DNA of 64,000 bases from Cerioporus squamosus (taxonomy: Eukaryota > Basidiomycota > Agaricomycetes > Polyporales > Polyporaceae), in contig JABYQS010000094.1 in NCBI GenBank assembly GCA_022592435.1, forward strand, positions 93,963 through 157,962, read 5' to 3'. The notes under the pieces were generated by a model. That model was not told where the DNA came from, ran no database searches, and was given only the letters and a program-made list of their open reading frames with translations. This document shows, in pieces, positions 38,740 through 51,007 of the stretch (positions are counted from its first letter, which is position 1; each line of letters opens with the position of its first letter). A program made the translations under genes and the position numbers.

Positions 38740-41459
38740 ATGCGTCGTTTGTTCGTCGCGGCTGTCGCTGCCGCTGGCCTTGCTGGCGCGCTCGCTCACG
38801 ACTCTCATGCCGCCTCTCGTCGCAAGACTATGAGCTTTGGCCCCGTTCTTCCCCATGCCGCGTATCACACCAACCCCGTTTACCACGCTAGCCTCCTTCG
38901 CACCAGCGAGGATCCCTTCGAGGTCGCCCGTCTCTTCGTGGAGGATCTCGTGCGCGACATTCCCGACGGCGCCTTCGAGATCCGCAAGGACTCGTACACC
39001 GACGCCGCTACTGGTGTCACCCATGTCTTCGTCCGCCAGTACGTGAACGGCATCGAGGTCGCAGACGGCGACATCAATGTCAACATCAAGGACGGTGTCG
39101 TCCTCTCCTACGGTGACTCGTTCTTCCGTCCCAAGGGTGCACAGCTCTTCAGTGCACAGCCCGCTGTGAACCCCCATGCCGAGTACTGCGAGTCTTTGGA
39201 GAAGGAGATCATCGCTCAGCTTCAGGAGATCGTTCCTTCGGCGGGCGCTGATAGCGACGGTCGCAAGACCCTCCGGCAGCTCGGTTCCCTCTACGACTGG
39301 AACTGCGAGACCGTGCAGCTTCCCGATATCATGGCGGATCACCCTGACTTCGCTGCCGTGGAGGACTACGCTTCCAGCGACGTCACCAAGGCCCTCCTGC
39401 AGTTCATGATCGCTGCCACTCCTAACCAGGAGCTCAGTGCCGAGCTCATTGGCAACCCAGGCAAGTTCCTCCCTGAGATGCGCGTCACCTTCGAACATCA
39501 CCTTGCCGGGAACCACCCTCCTTCCTTCACTGTCGAGAATGTGCCCGACGCCGTCAACCCTGTCAAGGGTCGTCTTGCCTTCGTTCAGGTCCCGACTGGT
39601 GATACGACCACCCTGCAGCTCGTCTGGAAGGTATGTCTGTATAGTCGTTTGGGGGATCTTGGTTCACAACTGATCTTGGATCTACACAGTTCGAGGTGGA
39701 GATGCAGGACAACTGGTATGAGGCCGCTGTCTCTGCCGAGGCGCCGCACCGTATCATATCGGTCGTCGACTGGGCGTCTGACTCGCCCGTTCCTTTCGCA
39801 CCCGTTCCTAAGGAGCCGGAGGGTGCCACCTATAACGTTTTCGCCTGGGGTATTAACGACCCTTCGGTTGGCGAGCGTTCCATCCAGAAGGAGAACTTCG
39901 ACTCCCTCGCGTCTCCTATCGGTTGGCATGCGCTTCCCTACGGGAACGACCCGCAGTCGCTCCATCTCCGTCTGAAGGATTCGTCGAAGATCCGGAACAC
40001 GTCGACGACCTGGGGCAACAACGTCTTCGCCCACGAAGACTGGGAGGGTCGCAACAACTGGATTAACAACTACCGTCCTGATGCCGGTTCCGCTAAGGCA
40101 TTCGACTTCAAGTACGACCCGAAGGAGACCGACCCAGAGGACGCACTCGACGAGGCCAAGAAGTACATCAATGCCACCGTGACGCAGCTGTTCTACACGA
40201 CCAACATGGTCCACGATCTCTTCTACCGCTATGGCTTCACCGAGGTTGCTGGTAACTTCCAGCAGCACAACTTCGGTCGCGGCGGTCAGGAGAACGACGC
40301 GGTTATCGCCAACGCACAGGACGGCAGCGGTTACAACAACGCCAACTTCATGACCCCGCCTGATGGTCAGAACGGCCGTTGCAGGATGTACCTCTGGAAC
40401 ACCGCCAACCCCTACCGCGACGGTGATCTCGAGGCTGGGATCGTCATACACGAGCTGAGTCACGGATTGAGCACGCGTCTCACTGGCGGACCCGCCAACT
40501 CCGGTTGTCTCGGTTGGGGCGAATCCGGTGGTATGGGCGAAGGCTGGGGTGGTATGTATACGTTTATCCTCAGTGTTGCACATGGGCTGACGGTCATGCA
40601 TAGATTTCTTGGCTACGACTATCCGCAGCAACAAGAACTACTCCGATTACGCCATGGGCTCTTGGGCCGCGAACATGGAGAAGGGTATCCGTAACTATCC
40701 CTACTCCTTGGTATGTATTCATGCTTCGCGCTGTTTTGTATCCACCGAACTGATTCACCATCCTGCACAGAACGAGACCATCAACCCGTCGACCTATAAG
40801 ACCCTCGACAAGCCCGGCTACTGGGGTGTCCATGCGATCGGTGAAGTTTGGGCGCAGATGCTCTGGGTCGTCTCCCAACGCCTCATCGCGAAGCATGGCT
40901 TCGTTGACGACCTCTTCCCGCCCAAGCCGCTCGAGGACGGCACCGTCCCTGAAGGCGACTTCTACCGGAAGCAGGAGTACTTCGCTGACGGCAAGCCCAA
41001 GCCGCTTGTGCCCAAGCACGGTAACTCGCTTATCGTCCAGCTCGTCCTCGACGGTATGAAGCTTCAGCCCTGCCGTCCGTCGTTCCAGGACGCCCGCGAC
41101 GCCATCATCGCCGCGGACAAGACGCTCACTGGCGGCGAGAACGTCTGCGAGATCTGGGAAGGATTCGCCTCGCGCGGTCTCGGTGTCGACTCGAAGGTCG
41201 AGGGCCGCACCCCATGGGGCGGAGGAGTCCGCACCAACGTAAGTTCAACCGTCCGCTGCAGGATGTTGCTCGCGCTGACTGAACATATGTGCGTTAGGGC
41301 TACCGCACGCCTGCCGAGTGCAGCACCGACGTACCTCCTCCCTCGGACCCGGCTCCGGGCGACGGCGACGACGATGGTGACGACGACGACGACGACTGGC
41401 CGTGGCTCTCCTGGGTCATCCAGAAGTCGACCGCGTACTCGCTGTCGTGGCCGTTCTGA
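38740..41459 (+). CDS. Fungalysin (M36 secreted zinc metallopeptidase)
   Basis: This is an extracellular endopeptidase made as a proenzyme. Exons 38740-39630, 39690-40551, 40604-40710, 40771-41238 and 41298-41459 join to 829 residues. The signal peptide is MRRLFVAAVAAAGLAGALAH. The FTP-type propeptide follows (FVRQYVNGIEVADGDINVNI). The catalytic domain contains WGNNVFAHEDWEGRNNW, the zinc motif HELSH at about residues 551-555, GLSTRLTGGPANSGC, and the third ligand Glu in MGEGWGDF, formed across the second intron. The C-terminus carries a short acidic tail (GDGDDDGDDDDDDWPW), unusual for the family, and ends SLSWPF. GC-rich, codon-biased exons suggest high expression. A role in protein degradation for nutrition is known for the family. 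Confidence 0.93.
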
Positions 41460-42309
41460 GCCCGAGGCCTATGCTCATCGCCCGCTTCCCTCCCCGTGTC
41501 CGCAGCGCGTACTCCTCTGGTATCCAGTCCTTTGCCAGCGGCCTCGCAAACGGGTCTTCTTCGGTCTGGCTCGCTGCCCGTCTCGGCTGATGCGGGTTTT
41601 TCGTCGTGCTCGGCTGTGTCGCGGACATCGTCTTTCGTTTCGTATCGGCGTGGACGTAGACGTGGACGGTGGAGAGTGCCAGCGAGTGCGAGTGTGGGGT
41701 GGGCTCGGTGTACTACTAGACGGTTCGTTTTCTTCTCGCTCGGATGGATCTCCCTTCTTGTACTACTACTTCGTCGCTTGCATCTCACGGAATATACGTC
41801 TGTTTAATGGATGAGCATGGCGTGCTGGCGGGAATGAGGGCTTGCCAGGATATCTGGATGATTGGGTGGGTGCGAGGTTAGGGAGCGAGATGGAAGGGCC
41901 CTTCGTCGGGATTTCGGGGCGCGCTTCATGGTGCCTCATGGTGGTACTTAGATATCTCGTTGGTGTAGGGGCACGCAAGCGTGAAGAAACGAAGCCCGCA
42001 AATCAGGACCTGGATAGGCAGCAGGAATAGGTAGTCTCTCTGCATGCCCTCTCGAGGCTCGGAGCTCTCAGCTCTGAGAATACTTATCAATGGGCGCTGC
42101 AGCAACCGATATCCGGATATCTGGAGTCTTGACGGCCGCCGCCGCCGCCTTGTGGAATTGACGGCTTCACGCTCTGGCATTCCGCACGACAACCAAGTTG
42201 ATCCAACCCGGGGTCTACAGATATTGATCGTTCAACGGTGAAAAGGCGGAGAGTGGAGAGCACGAACGCCTTGACGATGGTCGCAAAAAGACTATCACCC
42301 GGACCTAAG
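41460..42309. other. Intergenic, 3' of fungalysin
   Basis: No gene is supported. A T5 Pol III terminator for the following minus-strand tRNA lies at about 42284-42288. Confidence 0.4.
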
Positions 42310-42414
42310 TGCTCGGAGTGAGGATCGAACTCACGACCTCAGGATTGCCCACCCTGATCGGTGGTCATACACAGCGTATGAGACCTGCGCTCTAACCAAC
42401 TGAGCCATCCAAGC
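42310..42414 (-). tRNA. Elongator tRNA-Met (CAU) with anticodon-loop intron, gene 3
   Basis: The exon sequences are the same as genes 1 and 2. The intron is about 31 nt and most similar to that of gene 2 (shared GTATGACCACC block). A T5 terminator follows. Confidence 0.9.
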
Positions 42415-42971
42415 ACATCTTACATGCGCTCACAGGCATCTACCAACGGCGCGACATCTGTCTCCTGCAACTACATAAGTACCAGGGAAGTGCTCTCCGC
42501 CGACACCGCATTCATGCATGAATGCACTCGGCGAATGAGTATGGCCACAAGCATCGAACAAGCACACATGGTACTGGTAAGTTGTAGCTGCGACGTCCGA
42601 CCCCGGGCCAGATGATGATGTCACGCGAAGTGAGCGCTTCGGGACAAGCACCGCGCGGGGGACGCGTTTATATGGTCCGTTCAGCCGAGCCACCGAGCTT
42701 GTCTCCTGCCACCTACAACCCGTCGTGCTCCGTTCTCTACACCCTCACCCTTCTGGTCCGCGTCCTAGATATTGTCTTGTGGTCTCCGGATAACTCCTGT
42801 GCGATAGTCCAACTGCTTTCACGTGAATCTGCTCCAGCTCTCCTCCGTTATCCACACTCGAACATATCTCCGTCCGGTTTGATTATCCTATCCTCTGTAC
42901 TATTGGGAACCACAGTTACGAGCTCGCCCACACGAATACGACACCCAATACGAACGTAACGACACCGCGCA
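42415..42971. other. Upstream region of the Rab gene
   Basis: No gene is supported. A CT-rich stretch from about 42.70 to 42.97 kb leads into the ATG at 42972. Confidence 0.4.
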
Positions 42972-43974
42972 ATGGCACAGTCGCAAGACAAGGCGAACGC
43001 ACCAATCAACGTGAAGTTGCTCCTCATCGGTAACTCCTCCGTCGGGAAGAGCAGTCTGCTGCTGCGTTTCTCGGACGAGCAGTGGCTGCCGGAAGATGAG
43101 TCGAGCGCAACGATAGGCGTTGACTTCAGGGTGAGTACAGTTCCGTCCTATCCCATTGCACCCCTGTGCAGTCCTGCAGACAGGTGCATTCCCGGACGCC
43201 CATCGTCTTCAGTCTGAGCGAGTGTTGCTCAACGTGTCTCTGCTGCAGGTGCACAAGATGGACGTGAAGGGGAAGAAGGTCAAGCTGAGCATATGGGTGC
43301 GTCCTTCCTCGATATCCACTCCAACCATGACGCTCATCGCCGGCCCACCGACCGCGTTCAGGATACTGCCGGGCAGGAGCGCTTCCGGACAATCACCTCC
43401 TCGTACTACCGCGGTGCACAGGGCGTCATCCTCGTATACGACGTCGCGAACCGCGAGTCCTTCGACGCCCTGCCGAAGTGGTTCGCCGAGCTCGAGACGT
43501 ACGTCTCGAGCGCGGTCGTCAAGATCATCGTGGGGAACAAGGTGGACAAGGTGCGTCCCACCCCAGTGGCCTTGGTCTGCGTGCAGGCGTGCATATCCGC
43601 TCATGCCGTTCCTCGTTTTCTCACTTCTTCACATCCCTGCCATGCGCCACACCACACACCACACCCCTCACCGCCTCCCCAACACGCAGGAGTTCTCTCG
43701 CCAAGTGCCCGCGTCAGAAGGCCAGGCGTTCGCCACGCGGATGAACGCCCTCTTCGTCGAGGCGTCTGCCAAGACTGCCGTCGGCGTCCAGGAGACGTTC
43801 CGCGAGGTCGTCGAGCGCATCCTCGACACGCCAGAGCTCTGGCAGACTGGCGCTGCGCGGAAGGCGACCTCGGGTGCGACTGGTTCGGGGAGGAGGAGCG
43901 GCGACGGCATGCCAGGGAGCATTGACCTCAGCAAGGAGCCGGATGAAGCGGAAGGCGGGGGATGCTCATGCTAA
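42972..43974 (+). CDS. Rab-family small GTPase, Rab18-like
   Basis: This is a membrane-traffic GTPase; Rab18 relatives act at the ER, Golgi and lipid droplets. Exons 42972-43130, 43249-43296, 43362-43550 and 43690-43974 join to 226 residues. The P-loop is GNSSVGKS. Switch I contains [10 protein letters not shown]. Switch II is [20 protein letters not shown], with the intron exactly between Trp and Asp. Base-specificity motifs are GNKVDK and EASAKT. The C-terminus is variable, Gly/Ser-rich, and ends GGGCSC, a CXC motif for double geranylgeranylation. Length and motifs are complete. Rab18 rather than Rab1/8 is chosen from the overall feel of the LSIWDTAGQE and [13 protein letters not shown] segments and is less certain. 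Confidence 0.88.
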
Positions 43975-44310
43975 ACGAGCAGTGGGGCTGGGGCCACTGT
44001 GACTCGCGCACTACGCCATTTAGTGGCTCAGAGAGGGATGCGGCAAGACGCCTTCCCTCGAAGAGTCGTGCTCCCCGGCAACTGGAGACTTCATGTGGAT
44101 ACGGACATTCTGATTAGCTAGGTCGACGGTCTTGCGCGGCTGCATGGACACGTCTGTATAGATATAATGCGGATTCGATTCAGTCATACCCCAGAGATAT
44201 TGCGGAACTCCTGAAGGCTCGGATTCAGAGGAAGTCACTTCCAAGTTCCAGGTGAGATGCCAATAAGTACTGCACAGGGATATATTCGTTGCTAGCTGCA
44301 AAAGTGCCGT
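43975..44310. other. Intergenic, 3' of the Rab gene
   Basis: Nothing is recognised before the plus-strand tRNA-Met gene. Confidence 0.4.
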
Positions 44311-44413
44311 GCTTGGATGGCTCAGTTGGTTAGAGCGCAGGTCTCATACGTTATGTATGACCCTCTTACGATGGGTAATCCTGAGGTCGTGAGTTCGATC
44401 CTCACTCCGAGCA
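44311..44413 (+). tRNA. Elongator tRNA-Met (CAU) with anticodon-loop intron, gene 4
   Basis: The mature sequence is the same as the three minus-strand genes, here on the plus strand. The intron is about 29 nt (CGTTATGTATGACC start). A CCTTTTT terminator lies at about 44438-44444. Confidence 0.9.
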
Positions 44414-44968
44414 TCGCCCTGCATACATATCATCAAACCTTTTTCGGCCTTCCCCCCGGGAGTTGCTGGGGTTAGTCAATCGATTCTGCCTGAAACTTGA
44501 TACGTGTTCGATGCGACGGGGGGCCATGGCGGACAAACGAAGGCTTGTGGGCGAGCTGGATTGTCCGCACGCCTCGACTCCTGCGGCACGTCGAGTCCGC
44601 TCGAGCGCAAGGATAGTACTACTGCTCCCGCTCCTGGTCGACATCGAGACCTTGACTGGTATGTTGTACAGAAGGCTCCTCGATGGTTCAACGTCAGGCG
44701 CAAGCTACATCGGTGATACATTGGGGTAGCCATTCTGGGCAATGCATCCTTATCTCAAGACTCTGCAAGCCCAATGCGTTCTGTCATGCCATTACCTGCC
44801 AGCTTGAGGCTGCGCGGTTCCGACACGGCGAGGCCTAGCGAAGCCCGAGGTCCTACGTTCCCGTATGCGCACCATGGCTCAGTTCTTGCCACTATTCCAT
44901 ACAATAATGATAAGCTCCATACTCGTTTACGCTGTGGATATCCGTCCCAAGATGGGCAAGTCAACTGG
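44414..44968. other. Intergenic, no gene seen
   Basis: Frames up to 88 codons are open but no domain or splice pattern is recognised. Confidence 0.4.
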
Positions 44969-45702
44969 TCAACTCTGGGATCCAACACTCTTCAAGAATT
45001 CCCGCACAGGACGGGGAGGCAGGCGGGTCTGCAACAAAGGTCGATCGTACGTCAGCAAATGGATGGTAAGTACATAAGGTGGTTGCAGACACCGACGAAC
45101 CTCGCGCCTAGTCTCCCGGTGGAAGGGTGGTTTGAGCTCTCGTGGGGACCGAACCGTATACTGCAAGTCTCCCAGCTTGAGGCCTCCCCTCGCGCGCGCC
45201 GTGTCGTCTGGTAGAGTAGCGCACTCGATGAAGGACTCGATGACCTCGACATCTTCCTCGGGTGGCGTCTTGAGAGCCCCGGACTTGCACTGTTCCCGAG
45301 TATACGCGCCTGTAGGGATGAACAGGCGTGTGTGCCAGTTGTCCGGGAGTCGTCTCTCAAAGGCTGTAAGGTCGGTCAAGTTAAACCCACACGGAGACGT
45401 GGAAACCACGCTGCCAAAGGACTCACAATACGGAATCTCGAGCACCTCTATGTCATCTGCGGGGGCGTCTTCACGGATGCGACGGAAATGTCGTTGCAGA
45501 GACAACACCATGGCCGTTTCCCGGTCCAACTCGTGCAGGATCTTGTCGATCTCACTGTCGGACTCGTGCGTACTCTCTTCATCGACGGCGAAAGCTTCGT
45601 TAGAGAGACGGACTACGTCTATGTTGTGGCCGAGCTCGAATAGGTCCGCAATGCATATGTGATGTCGAAGCCAGTGCAAACAAGAGGCACAGCGGGGGGC
45701 AT
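44969..45702 (-). pseudogene. Unknown protein, member A of a tandem pair, frameshifted
   Basis: The ATG at 45702 gives MPPAVPLVCTGFDITYALR and then leaves frame. Relative to member B one base is missing near 45638-45644, after which the shared frame continues as ELGHNIDVVRL, HELDRETAMVLSLQRHFR and VLEIPY. A good intron (GTGAGT..TTACAG) follows, then LPDNWHTRLFIPTGAYTREQ, TPPEEDVEVIESFIECA and GGLKLGDLQYTV. The C-terminal end at 44969 is not certain. I recognise no family. The pattern of alternating charged helices suggests a soluble, largely helical protein. Confidence 0.45.
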
Positions 45703-45998
45703 CCTGTAGGTCAGAGCTAGATAGGATGTCGGAAGAGCTAGACTTGGCTAGACTTGAGGAGTCTCGAGCATAGGCTCATACTTGGACTGGTTTCGTATTG
45801 CCGCTCTGGTCTGGATGATTATTACGTTTCCCTACACGCACCGTGAGTCAGTTCTTGTAACTAAACCAGACAATGATAGGTTTCATATCATACACGCTGC
45901 AGTTTTCCTATCATACAACGGAGCCCTGCTGCGAGAATCGGTTGAGAAAAGCCAGGACGGGGCGGGGAAGCACTCGATGCTGCAACAAAGGTCAAACG

Positions 45999-46672
45999 TC
46001 AACATATGGATGGAGAGCGTAGGATCAGTTGCATGAAGCAGCTGCAGGCAGGCTCACGAACCTTGCGACTTGTTATCGTGTTGAAAGGTATATCCGGTGG
46101 TTCGAGCTCTCGAGGGTACCGAGCCGTGTAGTGCATATCTTCCAGTTTGAGGCCTCCCCTCTTGCGTGCCGCGTCGTCCGGTAGAAGGCGGTTGGCGCAT
46201 TCGATGAAGGATTCCATCGCCTTCACCTCTTCCTCAGGCGGCGTCTTGTCGGTCCTCGACTGGTGCTGATCTCGAGTATACGCGCCAGTAGGGACGAGTA
46301 GGCGTGTGTGCAAGTTGTCGGAAAGTCGTTTGTCATAAGCTGCGAGGTCGGTCAGGCGAATCCACTCGCAAGTCCTTGAGAAGGTCAAGAACTCACAATA
46401 CGGAATTTCGAGCACCTCTTTGTCTTCTTCTGGGGCGGCTTCGCGAACACGACTGAAATGTTCCTGCAGAGACAACACAAGGGCCGATTCTCGATCCAAT
46501 TCATGTAGCTTTCTGTCAGTTTCGCTATAGTCGTCCGATCCTCCTCATGGTCTGCCAATGCTTCCTTGAGCAATCGGACTACATCTATATTGTGGCCAAG
46601 CTCAAGGTAGGCCCGCAACGCATGTGTGATGTCGAAGCCGGTACAGACCAGAGGAGGCACAGTTGGGGGCAT
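45999..46672 (-). pseudogene. Unknown protein, member B of a tandem pair, frameshifted
   Basis: The ATG at 46672 gives MPPTVPPLVCTGFDITHALR and ELGHNIDVVRLLKEALADHE in one frame. One base is missing near 46536-46545, and the frame homologous to member A continues as SDDYSETDRKLHELDRESAL, FSRVREAAPEEDKEVLEIPY, then an intron, then RLSDNLHTRLLVPTGAYTRD and TPPEEEVKAMESFIECANRL. It ends LRSPSIC at 45999. The two genes share exon structure, so both come from one ancestor. The function is unknown. Confidence 0.45.
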
Positions 46673-46782
46673 GTTGCAGTTGACAGAGTGACCGTGACGA
46701 TGATGATCGATGATAGGTGGCGAAGAACGATTGTCGGTAAGCGCGTTGGTGGGGTGCGGCTTCGAACCGACCGCATGTGCAC

Positions 46783-46791
46783 ATATATATA
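46783..46791 (-). promoter_or_regulatory. TATA box of unknown gene B
   Basis: CTATATATATG on the minus strand lies about 110 bp upstream of the ATG at 46672. The rest of 46673-47118 shows no gene. Confidence 0.4.
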
Positions 46792-47118
46792 GTTCAGGAC
46801 TGGTGCGTTGGTCTGCGACAGCGAAGTGCAGATGACTGTCCGTACACGTCAGGAGTCCATTTGGTTTGAAGCTGATGATTATTCGCAGTACAAACGGAAC
46901 GGATACGGAAGAAAGAAGGAATACAGTACATCGACAACCACAGCTACATAACGCGAGCACAAAAGGGAAAGAGTACACGTGGAAGATGCTGCTTACACAG
47001 CTCCCTCCAGCTACAAACGGATAATACTACATACGAGCCATGAACACAATGGCGGCTAAGCCACCTGAGATCTGAGTGCGCAAACGCCCGAGGGGCAAGC
47101 GACACTGATCCCCGCAGC

Positions 47119-49122
47119 TCAGGAGATCAGGTTCGAATTGTACGGCGGCCACAACATGTCCTCCTCCTCCCGCGTATACTTCCTGAAGGGCAACAGAGTT
47201 CCTGCGCCCGGGCTGATGTTAGTAGCCCAGAATTCGGCGGCGGCAGCAGCGAGAGGGTCTTCGCGAGCAGGTGCCTTGCCCTTGTCCTTCGCCCTCGCGA
47301 GAGCCGCGCTCACGCTGTGCCCGAAGCTCGTGCTCGCCTCTCCTTCGCCCGCGCCCGCCTTCTCGTCGGCTTCATGTTTCGTCTCCTTCTCCTTGTCCTG
47401 CTCTTCAACGACCTCGTCTGAACGAGGCGGCCACGCCATCGGGATGTCCAAGTCGCTCGAACGCGGCGGGACATAGTACGGGTGAATAGCCTCGATGCGA
47501 GCGCAGACGACCTCGGGCGGGGTAGAGCGCGGGATCCAGGCATTCCTCAGGGGCGTCACCTTATCCTTCTGCACGTCATCGGCGACTTCGTTGACCACAT
47601 TGCCATTGGGGTCGATGTTCTCCGCATTGCTGTCATTCGGCACCCAGTCAGGGTCGCTGTCGACGACACCGGTCTCGGAAGCCGCCTCGGCTTCGGCGAT
47701 GGGAGAGAGACGGACGGGAGCAGGACGAGGGGAGCCTGACTCGCTGCTTGAGGCGTGGGTCGACGGAAGGGGCGACGAGGGCGGGAGGGGAGAGTAGCGG
47801 AGCGTAGGACCTGGAGTGACTCGGCGCCGCTTGTTCGTGGGGAAGGTGATGAAAACGTCCTCGATCGAGGATGCAGCCTCGAGACGACGCTTCTGCGCCC
47901 GGAAGGACGCGCCGTTGGACGGCGAGCTGATTGGTGAGCTAGAGCGATGTTCGACGGGCTCGGTAGGGACCAGCTCTGGGTCTGCTTCTTCAACCTGCTG
48001 CTCTGCAGGAGCACTGGGTACGACACACGGGATATTAGGTCTGTGCCAAGAGGACTCAGATTGAGTTGAGACTCACCCATTCAACACGTTCGGTGCATCG
48101 AACACGTTCTCGTCCGCCCGCCCAGGTTGCGGTTGCGGTTGCGGTTGGGGCCGCGGTGGAGACCGGCGCAGATGCACCACGCCCTCCTCGTTCAGCCCCG
48201 GAACCACCGTAAGCCCCGCCTCCCTACGCAAAAACATCTCGAACTTCCTGCCGTTCATCCGTCCGATGTCCCCGAGCATCTTGTCGTAGTTTTTCACGAG
48301 ATCTTCCAGCTCGAGCTCGATGATCGTCGACTGGTAGAGCTTCGCGGACACTGCGGCCTTGACGTCCTTCAGCAGTTGCTTGATGTAGTAGTCCGCCTCA
48401 ATGTTGCCGTGCATGTCCTCGAACCAGAACGGGTCTTCGGGATCGGGCGGTGGGTAGTCGTACACGAGGCCATTCTCGGTCGTGAAGGGGAGCTGGACAT
48501 CAAAATCGTCGTCGTCATCACCCACGTCCTCCTCCTGTGCAGGGGGAGCAGGTAGTTGGGCGAGTGGATGGCGCTCATCAAGGACGGTGAAGTCGGGGGA
48601 GGCGACCGAGCGGGTAGTTGGCGTGGTCTGAAGGAAGGGGGCGTTTGCGGCGCGGGTAGTCGGAATGCAGACGGCGGACGAAGCAGCGCCTCGGGACAGT
48701 CAGATGGGATTTCTGACGGCGCAGATGCCCACTGGTGGTCAGGACGGCAAGGGTGGACTCGACGATGCGCGGAACTCACCTAGTTGAGGAGCCTTATAAG
48801 AAGGGTGTCGGTAAGGCGAGAGATTGGGATCATCGGAGACCGACTCGTGTCGCCCGTGAAGGCCCTTGCCCTTGCCCTTGCCCTTGTGAGAGCGTGGGGG
48901 TGGCCGCGCCGGAGTGGTTTGAACGGTGGTTGGGATCCTTGGAGAACGCCTCGGAGGAACTGACGGTCGACGGGAGCTGGAGCTGGAAGCGTATGACGAG
49001 CAGCTCACACGGGAGCTGCGACGCAAGGGCGGCGCGTAGTCGAGGGGATCCGACGTCGCGACCGGGACTTCCTGGTCGGACGTGGTTAGAGTAGTGGTAT
49101 CGTGACGCTTGAGAGGCGCCAT
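47119..49122 (-). CDS. Disordered, probably nuclear protein of unknown function
   Basis: The start is MAPLKRHDTTTLTTSDQ at 49122. The first part is Ser/Arg/Pro-rich with a Lys-rich block (SHKGKGKGKG). After an intron near 48.7 kb comes an acidic stretch (EEDVGDDDDDFDVQLPF) and one likely folded, helical segment at about 48.2-48.45 kb (FWFEDMHGNIEADYYIKQLL, then KNYDKMLGDIGRMNGRKFEM). A PQPQPQPQP run follows. The last exon region has FRAQKRRLEA and TNKRRRVTPGP, candidate nuclear localisation signals, and ends WPPYNSNLIS at 47119. I recognise no family. A chromatin or kinetochore role would be speculation. Confidence 0.6.
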
Positions 49123-49540
49123 GGTGGGATATAGCGGATGAACAACGGGTGGAGCTTCTGTGTAAAGGCAGGAAGGTATGCAGCTGGGAGATGGTGGTGG
49201 TTGCAGTCAAGGTCGGAGTACAAGGAGCAGTGGCCGGTGCCAGGGTGCAAGGACCGGGTTTCTTGTTCGCCCATTTGGGAATGGCCCATCAAACAACGTG
49301 GTCGCTTAGCCGAGGCGCCTATTCGTTGGACTTGCTGCTTCTCAATGCTCATGGCATCCCAGTCCCTCCCAGTCCTTGGGATCACCTTTAAGTACTCTCA
49401 GCATGCTCGTAAGTGTCAGCGATGTGATTAACCTGGTCTGTAATATACAGAGACGCGGGATAGCGAGACATACTGGTACAGAAAACAGCGTCGGAGAGCA
49501 AAGACAGAGGAGGCCGGGATCGATAACGCGTAGCTATCGG
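49123..49540. other. Intergenic, no gene seen
   Basis: This is the promoter side of the disordered protein gene and the 3' side of the zinc-finger gene. Confidence 0.4.
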
Positions 49541-50800
49541 CTACGCGTATGGATCCTCCTCCCGCTCTGGCTGGTATACGTATGTGTTCTGGGCCGCCAT
49601 GAGGAGCGGGTTGGTAAGCTGCTCGGCTTGCGGACTGTGCGACATATGGTGAGTGCGGCAGCTCGTCGCGAAGGATGAAACAACCCACCCGAACTGTTTC
49701 CTCAGCAGCTCGTCCAGAAGCGCATCCTTCCGCTCCTTCCAGCACTTCTCTTCGTGCCGCAAGACACGCAGCTCCTCGACGAGCGCCTCATGCTGCTCGA
49801 CCGCCCAGCGATGCTTCGCCTTCATTAGCATGTAGCGGACTTGCGTATGAGACCGGCCCATGATCAAGCCCGTCGCAGGGTCAGCCTGCCGGAGCAAGTG
49901 TTGCGGGAGCTCGTCCTCGGGATCGTACTCGAAGTTGCCCGGCTCTGGTGAGAACTGCCGAGCGGGAGTCTGGGGGGGCCGTGAGTTGGGGCCGCCGCCT
50001 TCCACGGGCGATACGCGAAACTCGTCATCGTCGTTCACTTGCTGCTCGACCTTAAACGTCGAGTAGCCATATGGATCCGGGGGATGAGTCGCTACAGCCT
50101 CTGGCTCCTCGCGCTTGCGCTTCCTGTTTCCGCCGCGACCAGGCAGTGGAGGGGAGATGTTGTGCTGTATTCGCATGTGTTTCGCCAACGCGTCGGAGCG
50201 CGTGAAGGACTTGTCACATTCTATGTACCAGGATGTTAGCCTGGGTGGACCGCGGCAAGCAAGTGCTCTCGGCTGGAGTATGCGCACGCACACCTCCATC
50301 TTAAGCCACCAATGAAGCTACGCAAGAAATGAACGCACCTGGTCGTGGACATGTGAACGGCTTCTCTCCCGTATGGGACCGTATATGCGAGATGAGGGCA
50401 AAACGGGAGGTCTGCGCAATTCCGCGACGGACGCAGCCCGCCCACTCGCAAGTGTAGTTGGACTTGTGCACTCCAATATGGTCTGGCTGCTCGGTCAGGT
50501 TTCCGGGGACATGGGGCATGGCTCGCGGAGCTGCGTACCATTGTGTATGTGGTCAATGAGGGTCGGTAGGTGATTGAAGACCCTCCCGCAGTCCTCCCAT
50601 TGACAAGTCATCGTGTCTGCCTCCTGTTCCTCAGCCACCATGCTGGTGTCCGCCGTAACCGGGGAGCCTGGTCTCGATGCAGAGCCTCCATACTCGACAG
50701 CCTCTCCGTATGAGCCGACATCGTCGTCAGAGGAGTCGGAGAAGTCGGTGATTGACCGAAGACTGGGCGAGGGACTAGGACTGTATACGCTGCGCGCCAT
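49541..50800 (-). CDS. C2H2 zinc-finger protein, resembles INO80 subunit Iec1
   Basis: The start is MARSVYSPSPSPSLRSITD at 50800, with a Ser/Asp-rich N-terminus. Zinc fingers: the first is CQWEDCGRVFNHLPTLIDHI, spaced to its second His across an intron. The next begins CEWAGCVRRGIAQTSRFAL and ends SHIRSHTGEKPF. The last is CDKSFTRSDALAKHMRIQH. A basic nuclear signal GNRKRKREEP follows, then a disordered Pro-rich part. A helical C-terminal part contains KHRWAVEQHEALVEELRVLR, likely a coiled coil. The finger order and the C-terminal helix resemble fission yeast Iec1, a YY1-like subunit of the INO80 remodeller. That assignment is inference; a sequence-specific transcription factor is the alternative. 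Confidence 0.75.
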
Positions 50801-51007
50801 AGCCGATGAGGAGGAACGGTAGATGGACTGGAGCCTGAGGGGGTTAACAAGGACGAGCGGCGTTCGCGAGACTTGTGGCCACGACGTCGGCGCCAGCGCT
50901 CGCGCTTTTGGACCGCAACCAACCACAACGATCGTTTGAATTTCTCTGCCCTCATCACCCTTGCTGTCTGATCCTCGCTAGCATTATTCAACCCCCCATT
51001 GTTCAGA

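Noticed and set aside
44969..46672. Programmed ribosomal frameshifting as explanation of the unknown pair
   Set aside because: The two copies shift at different sites and no slippery heptamer is evident at either one.
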